DNA of 5,057 nucleotides. Source: Anaerolineaceae bacterium (lineage in GTDB: Bacteria; Chloroflexota; Anaerolineae; Anaerolineales; Anaerolineaceae). Below the pieces are notes generated by a model that was not told the DNA's origin, ran no database searches, and saw only the letters and a program-made list of their open reading frames with translations. Shown piece by piece: positions 1 through 4,596 of this stretch. Made by a program: the position numbers and the translations under genes. Location: NCBI GenBank assembly GCA_003542325.1, contig DPKV01000170.1, positions 1 through 5,057 of the forward strand, read 5' to 3'. Each line of letters opens with the position of its first letter. Positions within the stretch are counted from its first letter, which is position 1.

Positions 1-38
1 GTGCTTGTTGAAAGGTTATAATTTTCCTGGTGAGTCAT
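1..38 (-). CDS. 5' end of a leftward gene, product unknown (partial)
   Basis: Read on the minus strand, an ATG at 38-36 opens a frame that runs without a stop to the window edge and gives MTHQENYNLSTS. The main support is the sequence just upstream: the minus strand reads AAAAAGGAGAACAA before the ATG, a near-ideal Shine-Dalgarno sequence at good spacing, very like the AAAAAGGAGAT in front of the small gene at 4359. Twelve residues are far too few to assign a family. The gene is divergent from the glycosyltransferase gene at 446. It might belong to the same surface-glycan locus, but that is only a guess from position. Its start lies inside a hairpin at 28-90, described separately, which could control its translation. 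Confidence 0.55.
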   Translation of the reverse strand, partial: MTHQENYNLSTS

Positions 39-90
39 TTGTTCTCCTTTTTAGATGTTGTGATCTTATAAGGATACTTCTGACTCACCA
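28..90 (-). promoter_or_regulatory. Imperfect hairpin covering a ribosome-binding site and start codon
   Basis: TGGTGAGTCA at 28-37 is a perfect inverted repeat of TGACTCACCA at 81-90. Inside it, TCCTT at 45-49 pairs with AAGGA at 70-74, and AGAT at 53-56 pairs with ATCT at 63-66 around a 6-base loop. An asymmetric internal loop (38-44 against 75-80) separates the outer and middle stems. In RNA made from the minus strand, the outer stem takes in the UG of the start codon and the next eight bases of the left-edge gene, and the middle stem takes in its Shine-Dalgarno core. The arrangement is seen directly. That it represses translation is inference. The 10-bp arm could also be a simple inverted duplication or a protein-binding dyad. 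Confidence 0.45.
42..49 (-). promoter_or_regulatory. Shine-Dalgarno sequence of the left-edge gene
   Basis: The minus strand reads AAGGAGAA here, three bases before the ATG at 38. It decides the start codon of the truncated leftward gene. The AAGGA part (49-45) can pair with TCCTT of the same transcript (minus strand of 70-74), so access to it may depend on RNA folding. Confidence 0.55.
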
Positions 91-124
91 CTTTTGTTAA
101 GGTTCATGATTTTACAGAAAATAT

Positions 125-152
125 GTTACACCAACTAGAGCTGAATTATAAA
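125..152 (+). promoter_or_regulatory. Possible promoter for the rightward glycosyltransferase unit
   Basis: GTTACA (125-130, 4 of 6 matches to TTGACA) is followed after 16 bases by TATAAA (147-152, 5 of 6 matches to TATAAT). On the opposite strand a perfect TATAAT lies at 150-145, but no good -35 box was found 16 to 18 bases upstream of it. The two could be overlapping divergent promoters in a shared A+T-rich spot. Such matches are common by chance in A+T-rich DNA, so this is weak. Confidence 0.22.
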
Positions 153-230
153 TAATCATATAACTAACGCCTTTTATGAATTGACTGCAGGTAGTACAAT
201 AATTGAAGTAAGGCTTTTATTCACAGCAAT

Positions 231-449
231 GTGCAAGATAAACCCCAATCGAAAGTTTTGGGGGAGAAGAAAAGATTTCATTTACCATCTGAAACAACGA
301 GTAAAAACCGCCAAATTAATAATTTCTTTATTTCAACAGAATATTCTAATATAGGCAGGGCTGATATTACGCCTTTTCAACGACTTTACTTTCTATCATT
401 ACAGCCAAAGGGGGATTCCTTGCCAAAATCACGGAAAGAGAGACTATGA
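231..449 (+). CDS. Doubtful small ORF, overlaps the next start by ATGA
   Basis: A GTG-started frame of 72 codons reaches a TGA that overlaps the ATG of the glycosyltransferase gene (ATGA at 446-449), the arrangement seen in translationally coupled genes. The product would be hydrophilic and basic, rich in Lys, Ser and Asn, with no membrane segment, signal peptide or recognised motif. Against it: the nearest purine-rich stretch, AAGG at 210-213, is too far from the GTG to be a good ribosome-binding site; no ATG exists in this frame; and the region is otherwise intergenic in character. The frame is open from 207, about 80 codons, somewhat long for chance in A+T-rich DNA. It may be a leader peptide, a gene remnant or a chance ORF. 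I do not recognise it. Confidence 0.22.
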   Translation: MQDKPQSKVLGEKKRFHLPSETTSKNRQINNFFISTEYSNIGRADITPFQRLYFLSLQPKGDSLPKSRKERL

Positions 450-1492
450 AAAACGGGATAAGTATATTAATTTGCACCCATAACAGTTCAAGACTGATCG
501 AAAAAACATTGTCACATCTTTTAAAACAAAAGGTTAGCCCTTCAATTCCCTGGGAGATCATCCTGGTAGACAATGCATGCACAGATGGAACCGCTCAGAT
601 TGTGGAATCATTCTGGAAATCAGACATCCCATTAAAGATCATTTATGAACCCAAACCCGGTGTTGCCTATGCGCGAGTATCAGGGATGAATGCATGTCAA
701 TATGAATATATTGCGTTCATTGACGATGATAATTGGGTGGAAGAAAACTGGGTAGAAACCGCCTTCAATGCGATGCAAGCCCACCCGGATGCCTCCGCCA
801 TCGGAGGACCTTCCGAGGCTGTTTTTGAATCCACTGCACCCGAGTGGTTTGCGAGGTATTCTCAAAATTACGCGGTCGGCGAGCAGTATTACAAATCCGG
901 AGAAATTATTGAGCTTAATAAATTGCTTTGGGGAGCAGGTTTGGTTCTCAGAAAAGAAGCCTGGGATTACCTTTACGACCATGGTTATGAGCCCATTCAC
1001 GAATCCCGCAAGGGGAAGAATTTATATTCCGGGGAAGAGTCAGAGATATTATTGTTATTCAAATTGATGGGCTTGACACTTTATTATGATCCGGAGCTTA
1101 AAATCAAACATTTCATGACAACAAACCGGCTGAATTGGAAGTATTATCTCAACCTCAAGAAATCCTTTGGCGCGTCATCCATCTATCTGGATATATATAA
1201 AAATGTAATCAGACAACTCCAGGAGGAAGAGCAAAGGGTTTCAACCCATTGGCAAAATGAATTGTTTAAGTCGTTGATTGCCGTCTTAAAGGACCCGATC
1301 GCTTTGCTGGCCGGTATGTTGAACGTCAAACAGGGGAATTTCCGCATTGCCAAGGCTTATTTTAATCTTGGAAGATTGATCCAGAAATTTAATTTGGGGG
1401 CAGAGTATGATATTTTGCAGGATTTCTTATATAATAAATACGCGCCTTTAAATCTGGCATTGAAAACAATTAATCCATCTCAAACGAATTAA
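446..1492 (+). CDS. Family 2 glycosyltransferase (GT-A fold)
   Basis: The 348-residue product should transfer a sugar from a nucleotide-sugar donor to a growing glycan or lipid-linked acceptor at the cytoplasmic face of the membrane. The GT2 hallmarks appear in order: the first strand and loop ISILICTHNSS (5-15), the nucleotide-binding VDNACTDGT (41-49), the PGVAYARVSGMN segment (71-82), and the metal-binding FIDDDNW with Asp93-Asp95 (the DXD-type site). A WGAGLVLRKEAW acceptor-side segment follows (162-173), then GEESE (196-200) where the family usually has its catalytic-base region, and YDPELKIKH ending in His222. The C-terminal third has helical, partly hydrophobic stretches (about 275-310) that may bind the membrane, but no clear multi-pass transmembrane domain. 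GGAAAGAGAG lies before the ATG, which starts close to the first beta strand as is normal. The donor and acceptor cannot be told from sequence. A family 4 enzyme follows 52 nt downstream. Confidence 0.9.
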   Translation: MKNGISILICTHNSSRLIEKTLSHLLKQKVSPSIPWEIILVDNACTDGTAQIVESFWKSDIPLKIIYEPKPGVAYARVSGMNACQYEYIAFIDDDNWVEENWVETAFNAMQAHPDASAIGGPSEAVFESTAPEWFARYSQNYAVGEQYYKSGEIIELNKLLWGAGLVLRKEAWDYLYDHGYEPIHESRKGKNLYSGEESEILLLFKLMGLTLYYDPELKIKHFMTTNRLNWKYYLNLKKSFGASSIYLDIYKNVIRQLQEEEQRVSTHWQNELFKSLIAVLKDPIALLAGMLNVKQGNFRIAKAYFNLGRLIQKFNLGAEYDILQDFLYNKYAPLNLALKTINPSQTN

Positions 1493-1517
1493 TCAATTTA
1501 ATGGATTTTGATAATTC
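1486..1517 (+). other. A+T-rich intercistronic hairpin
   Basis: GAATTA (1486-1491) pairs with TAATTC (1512-1517), and TCAA (1493-1496) pairs with TTGA (1508-1511). There is one bulged A at 1492 and an 11-base loop. The stem covers the stop codon of the family 2 glycosyltransferase and ends 27 bases before the next ATG. No T-run follows, so it is not a standard terminator. With mostly A-T pairs it is weak and may be chance. Confidence 0.2.
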
Positions 1518-1544
1518 AATACGAGAATTACAAAGGAAGACCTT

Positions 1545-2666
1545 ATGAAACTTCTGTTTGTAGCTGCACGCTGGGACCCCAAGAACCCCGATAGCGGGTC
1601 GGGCCTGGACTTTAATGCCTATATGGCATTAAGAGATAGGGTCGAAGAAATCGAAATCGTGGGACCTTTTAAGAGCAGTCTTACCTTTCCTGAAAGAGTA
1701 ATTCGCAAGGTCACCGGGAAGCTATTAAAGAAGAGACTGATCAAGTTTTATCCTTCTTACCTTAAAGAAAGCAATGCCATTGTCCAAAAAGCAATGGACA
1801 CCTACAAGCCAGACGTCATTTTCTCAAAGTCATCCGTTCCCCTTGTTAATGTCACTTTATCCGCGCCATTGATTTATATGTGCGATTCTTCGGTTAAATG
1901 GGTGACGGATAATTGGCCGATCTTTTCTAAATTTGGCCTCAAAATTATGGAGCGCTGGGAAAAAGAAGTGATCGTAAAGGCTGCCCATATCATCACATTC
2001 AGCCAGGCAAACGCCGATGTTTTGGAAAACTATTACAACATCCCTTCGGAGCGAATTACCGTTCATCCTGTCCCCTCATCCCTCCCCCATGAAGAAGATG
2101 ATTTTAAACCAAAATCCATAAACAAAAACCAACCGCTGCATTTGTTGATGGTTGGCAAAGAATTCCATCGTAAAGGCGTTGATATTGCAATCACAGCGAC
2201 CCAACTATTGAACGCTCAGGGTATCCCAACCGAATTGCGCATTGTGGGACAGGATGGTCAAAGCTCGGAAAACATCACCTTCATGGGCTTATATAAGAAA
2301 GAAGACCCTGAACAGTTAGTGCAGTACATAAATAACTATCGCTGGGCTCATTTCTTTATGTTCCCTTCCCGGTTTGACGCTGCCGGTATCGTCCCATCTG
2401 AAGCCGCTGGCTTTGGTGTTCCGACGATTACAAATGCCGCCGGGGGGATCACAACAACCGTTAAGGACAAAGTTTCTGGTATTGTCCTCGAGAAACACAG
2501 TCCAGGTTCTGAGTATGCGCGGGTGATTGAACATTACAGGAACCATCCAGACGAATACCAGGCATTATGTAAATCCACCTATGTGCGGTACTTAGCCGAA
2601 CTCAACTGGAATGTCCTTGGAGACAAGTTGTATTCACTCATGCAAGAATTGACTCACAAAAAATAA
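1545..2666 (+). CDS. Family 4 glycosyltransferase (GT-B fold)
   Basis: The 373-residue product is a retaining GT-B glycosyltransferase, expected in the cytoplasm or loosely on the membrane, using a nucleotide-sugar donor. The N-terminal Rossmann domain opens with LLFVAARWDP (3-12) and has a glycine-rich DSGSGLDF loop (16-23). The linker between domains lies near 175-190. The C-terminal donor-binding domain starts with LLMVGKEFHRKG (200-211), where Arg209 and Lys210 fit the phosphate-binding basic pair. It continues with LRIVGQDG (231-238) and the signature PSRFDAAGIVPSEAAGFGVP (274-293). That signature carries Asp278 and Glu286 in place of the usual Glu-x7-Glu pair, a variant I believe also occurs in other GT4 enzymes. 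Length is normal for GT4. AAAGGAAG (1532-1539) sits well before the ATG. It probably works with the preceding family 2 enzyme on the same glycan; sugar and acceptor are unknown. Confidence 0.9.
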   Translation: MKLLFVAARWDPKNPDSGSGLDFNAYMALRDRVEEIEIVGPFKSSLTFPERVIRKVTGKLLKKRLIKFYPSYLKESNAIVQKAMDTYKPDVIFSKSSVPLVNVTLSAPLIYMCDSSVKWVTDNWPIFSKFGLKIMERWEKEVIVKAAHIITFSQANADVLENYYNIPSERITVHPVPSSLPHEEDDFKPKSINKNQPLHLLMVGKEFHRKGVDIAITATQLLNAQGIPTELRIVGQDGQSSENITFMGLYKKEDPEQLVQYINNYRWAHFFMFPSRFDAAGIVPSEAAGFGVPTITNAAGGITTTVKDKVSGIVLEKHSPGSEYARVIEHYRNHPDEYQALCKSTYVRYLAELNWNVLGDKLYSLMQELTHKK

Positions 2667-2716
2667 TCGCCAATCCGAATGCTATCAATTTGCAACTAAC
2701 TTTATCAGTAATATTT

Positions 2717-2724
2717 GAAGGAGA
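2717..2724 (+). promoter_or_regulatory. Shine-Dalgarno sequence that sets the lipoprotein start
   Basis: GAAGGAGA lies 9 bases before the ATG at 2734 and favours that start over the in-frame ATG at 2761, which has only a weak purine stretch (CTGGA) before it. Confidence 0.55.
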
Positions 2725-2733
2725 AATACACCC

Positions 2734-3663
2734 ATGTCTGACGATTTAGCTCGACCTGGAATGAACAAATTTTTGGTATTGGTTGCGATCCTGACTACTC
2801 TTTTATCTTCCCTTGCCTGTTCCATTGATCTGGGCAATGGCAACAGCGCTGAAGAACTTTCTTTAAAGCAAACTGCCGTCGTTCTGCAGCAGACCCAAAC
2901 CGCGCTGGAAAACGCCACCTTACCCCAGGACCAACCGACAGACGAACCCGCCCAGCAGGCTGATGTGCCGGTTGCACAGCCAAATGTCGTTTATGAAGGG
3001 ATAAGCTTTTCCTTTGACCCCAATATTGCCCAGAGTGTCAATATGGCGATCATCCCCGGCCAAAACATGGGCGAAGATTACATGCCGGGCGAAACCTACC
3101 CCACTTATTTTGAGTTTACGTTCAACAATTATGCGGTCGCTGACCATTTCCACACCCCAAAGATCATCGTATACCCGGTTAATGAATACTGTGCGATCAG
3201 CGCTTATGCATCTGAAAGAATCGATTCACTCCAACTTGCCCTGATAAACCATCCCGCAGGCGGGGTGATTTCCGACCTTCCCTTTCTGCCCATGTGGCCT
3301 GCTGCCCAAATATTTTCCGTCCAGGTGGGTTACTTCGATTTCCAGAACGGTTCCGGCGTCCGCTACCTGACCATGTACGGCCAGGCGATCTACCCGGTGG
3401 ATAACCAAAACCTGTTCTACACATACCAGGGGCTGACGAATGATGGGCGTTTCTATATCAGCGCTGTCCTTCCCGTCGTTCATTTGGGTTTGCCGGACGA
3501 TGGTTCCACCCAAATGGAAGATGATTACATGGCGTTCGAAGCGAACTGGGAAACCTATATCAATGATACGGTCAATTGGCTGAACGCTCAGGACCCTCGC
3601 AGTTTCGTCCCGGGCATTGACCTTTTGGACGCCATGATGGCGTCATTCAAGGTTGAACGCTAG
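2734..3663 (+). CDS. Predicted secreted lipoprotein, function unknown
   Basis: The 309-residue product has an N-terminal hydrophobic stretch KFLVLVAILTTLLSSLAC (12-29), read here as a signal peptide with Cys29 as the lipidation site. The lipobox SLAC is imperfect because Ser, not Leu, is at -3. A short helix rich in Gln, Thr and Leu follows (about 39-59, with QTAVVLQQTQTAL), probably a brief coiled coil, then a Pro/Gln/Asp-rich linker (60-83). From about 85 to the end is one beta-rich globular domain beginning VVYEGISFSFDP, with many aromatic residues and a second cysteine at 153. The layout resembles lipoproteins I recall from Anaerolineae, none with a known role. The protein should sit anchored outside the cytoplasmic membrane. 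The start at 2734 has the better ribosome-binding site; a start at 2761 (MNKFLVL) would give a more typical short signal peptide. yjbQ follows after 24 nt. Confidence 0.8.
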   Translation: MSDDLARPGMNKFLVLVAILTTLLSSLACSIDLGNGNSAEELSLKQTAVVLQQTQTALENATLPQDQPTDEPAQQADVPVAQPNVVYEGISFSFDPNIAQSVNMAIIPGQNMGEDYMPGETYPTYFEFTFNNYAVADHFHTPKIIVYPVNEYCAISAYASERIDSLQLALINHPAGGVISDLPFLPMWPAAQIFSVQVGYFDFQNGSGVRYLTMYGQAIYPVDNQNLFYTYQGLTNDGRFYISAVLPVVHLGLPDDGSTQMEDDYMAFEANWETYINDTVNWLNAQDPRSFVPGIDLLDAMMASFKVER

Positions 3664-3687
3664 TCGTCATTATGCAAGGAAGATGCG

Positions 3688-4107
3688 ATGAAATCCTATC
3701 GTAAAGAACTCTGGTTCAAAATTCCCACCCGGCGAGGATTGAAAAATATCACAAAGCAGGTGCAGGAGGCCATTACTGAAAGCGGCATCCAGGAAGGTTT
3801 GTGTCTGGTGAACGCCATGCATATCACCGCCTCCGTATTCATTAATGACGATGAATCCGGTCTGCACCAGGATTATGAAGATTGGCTGGAGCGACTGGCA
3901 CCGCATGCTCCGCTGGACCAGTACCTTCACAACCAGACCGGTGAGGATAACGCTGACGCTCATCTCAAGCGCCAGGTGATGGGCCGTGAGGTGGTCGTAG
4001 CCATCACGAACGGTCGGCTCGATTTCGGCCCCTGGGAACAGATCTTCTATGGCGAGTTCGACGGCCGCCGCCCAAAACGTGTGCTGGTCAAGATCATTGG
4101 AGAATAA
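3688..4107 (+). CDS. yjbQ: YjbQ / UPF0047 family protein
   Basis: The 139-residue product matches the full length of the YjbQ (UPF0047) family, small beta-rich cytoplasmic proteins. Conserved blocks are [15 protein letters not shown] (42-56) with His45, EDNADAH (86-92) with His92, and [18 protein letters not shown] (109-126) followed by [13 protein letters not shown] at the C-terminus. The [13 protein letters not shown] form of the family signature marks a recognisable subgroup in which GTWQ is replaced by GPWE. Database names call the family secondary thiamine-phosphate synthase because a weak activity of that kind was reported for a bacterial member; the physiological role is not settled, and no thiamine gene lies nearby to support it. 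AAGGAAGA (3676-3683) lies before the ATG. It is probably cotranscribed with the lipoprotein gene 24 nt upstream, and an intrinsic terminator stands just after it. Confidence 0.9.
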   Translation: MKSYRKELWFKIPTRRGLKNITKQVQEAITESGIQEGLCLVNAMHITASVFINDDESGLHQDYEDWLERLAPHAPLDQYLHNQTGEDNADAHLKRQVMGREVVVAITNGRLDFGPWEQIFYGEFDGRRPKRVLVKIIGE

Positions 4108-4118
4108 TAGGAAATACG

Positions 4119-4148
4119 GCCCGGAAGTGTTGCACCTCCGGGCTTTTT
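4119..4148 (+). terminator. Intrinsic terminator after yjbQ
   Basis: GCCCGGA (4119-4125) pairs with TCCGGGC (4137-4143), a 7-bp G+C-rich stem, with a TTTTT run directly after it (4144-4148). The stem lies 12 bases past the yjbQ stop codon. It also lies just past the stop of the converging small gene at 4150, so it may help end that transcript too, although on the minus strand only a broken T-stretch (CGTATTT) follows. Confidence 0.85.
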
Positions 4149-4149
4149 A

Positions 4150-4359
4150 TTACCAATCCTGATCCTGATCCACGGTTGTGTATACCCTCTGCTGCGACTG
4201 GTTCTGCCGATTTCGTTCCAACAGAGTGTACCCAAGCGCTGCCAGCCCGATCAGGCTGAGAAGTGAACCCCTTCGACGGTATGGCCGCCAAAACAAAGGT
4301 CGAGGACCATGGTGGAAGTGTCGTGGCCCCATTGGGGGGCGATGAAAATGGTGTCTCAT
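4150..4359 (-). CDS. Small His-rich single-pass membrane protein, unknown
   Basis: The product has 69 residues. The N-terminus (1-30) is rich in His, Arg and Pro (His3, 4, 6, 14, 16, 17; RPYRRR at 25-30). It is followed by a hydrophobic segment SLLSLIGLAALGYTLL (32-47), long enough to span or dip into a membrane, and a polar Gln-rich tail ending QDQDW. The positive stretch before the hydrophobic segment suggests the N-terminus stays in the cytoplasm. The gene is supported by a strong ribosome-binding site: AAAAGGAGAT on the minus strand (4374-4365) just before the ATG at 4359. It converges with yjbQ, with the terminator between them, and is divergent from ygiQ. No family is recognised. The His cluster could bind metal ions or may only be low-complexity sequence. 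The gene is easy to miss because of its size. Confidence 0.65.
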   Translation of the reverse strand: MRHHFHRPPMGPRHFHHGPRPLFWRPYRRRGSLLSLIGLAALGYTLLERNRQNQSQQRVYTTVDQDQDW

Positions 4360-4364
4360 TTTTT

Positions 4365-4374
4365 ATCTCCTTTT
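4365..4374 (-). promoter_or_regulatory. Shine-Dalgarno sequence of the small minus-strand gene
   Basis: The minus strand reads AAAAGGAGAT, five bases before the ATG at 4359. It is among the strongest ribosome-binding sites in the window and is the main reason for accepting the 69-residue gene as real and for choosing this start. Confidence 0.65.
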
Positions 4375-4536
4375 TATAACTTGATTATGGATAGTTTACT
4401 TTTTCTCTGGAGAAGTTACCCAAGATTTTCTATGGTATTTCCTCTTCCCAAATTTTTCCTGTCAACGTTTTTCAGGACGGGTTATTTGATCCCGATTCCC
4501 AAAACCTGATTCCTAATTCCTGTGAACCATCCCCCA

Positions 4537-4566
4537 TTCACCATTCACCTTCTTTAACGGTACAAT
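4537..4566 (+). promoter_or_regulatory. Likely ygiQ promoter
   Basis: TTCACC (4537-4542, 4 of 6 matches to TTGACA) is followed after 18 bases by TACAAT (4561-4566, 5 of 6 matches to TATAAT). Transcription would start near 4573 and give a short leader of about 24 bases before the ATG at 4597, a reasonable distance. The -35 box lies inside a tandem CCATTCA repeat, and the second repeat copy carries another TTCACC at 4544-4549 that is too close to the -10 box. Confidence 0.45.
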
Positions 4567-4596
4567 CACTCATTATCCTGATTCCAAAGGCACCTT

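Larger units (their letters stand above)
39..445. other. A+T-rich divergent intergenic region
   Basis: This stretch separates the leftward gene at 38 from the glycosyltransferase at 446 and should carry promoters for both directions. It holds most of the hairpin at 28-90, A+T-rich promoter-like sequence around 125-156, a TACAAT hexamer at 195-200 without a good partner, a repeated 9-mer ACGCCTTTT (167-175 and 369-377), and one doubtful ORF (231-449). Apart from that ORF no convincing coding sequence was found on either strand, and no terminator-like hairpin with a T-run is visible. Confidence 0.5.
4360..4596. other. Divergent intergenic region before ygiQ
   Basis: This region carries the start signals of the small minus-strand gene on one side and ygiQ on the other. 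On the minus strand a perfect TTGACA lies at 4465-4460, but no convincing -10 box follows at 16 to 18 bases. Short repeated words cluster at 4494-4549: GATTCC at 4494 and 4508, AATTCC at 4515, and CCATTCA twice in tandem at 4534-4547. No ORF with a good start is seen on the plus strand. Confidence 0.45.

Noticed and set aside
28..90. The 10-bp inverted repeat as terminal repeats of a tiny mobile element
   Set aside because: The whole unit is 63 bases, no target-site duplication is visible beside the arms, and the arms coincide with a translation start.
2..100. Open plus-strand frame from the window edge to a TAA at 98-100, possibly the 3' end of an upstream gene
   Set aside because: Only 32 codons, unusual Cys/Leu/Phe-rich content, and it overlaps the better supported minus-strand start with its strong ribosome-binding site.
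181..200. TTGACT at 181-186 and TACAAT at 195-200 as a promoter
   Set aside because: The spacing is only 8 bases, so the two cannot be a -35/-10 pair, and neither has a good partner at normal spacing.
367..582. Minus-strand ORF of 71 codons
   Set aside because: It lies across the start of the family 2 glycosyltransferase with no supporting ribosome-binding site or motif; a shadow frame.
680..1000. Minus-strand ORF of 106 codons inside the family 2 glycosyltransferase
   Set aside because: The plus-strand frame carries all family motifs in order; this frame is its antisense shadow.
2649..2733. Promoter for the lipoprotein gene from TTGACT (2649) or TTGCAA (2690)
   Set aside because: Neither has a good -10 box at normal spacing, and the second would start transcription too close to the ribosome-binding site.
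3014..3244. Alternative plus- and minus-strand ORFs inside the lipoprotein gene
   Set aside because: They have no family resemblance or good start signal and overlap a full-length frame with signal peptide and ribosome-binding site.
4460..4465. Perfect minus-strand TTGACA as promoter of the small gene
   Set aside because: No acceptable -10 hexamer is found 16 to 18 bases downstream; kept only as a note in the intergenic entry.
4309..4509. Plus-strand ORF of 66 codons over the small-gene start and intergenic region
   Set aside because: It has no ribosome-binding site and its hydrophobic content comes from reading the T-rich antisense of the small gene's leader.
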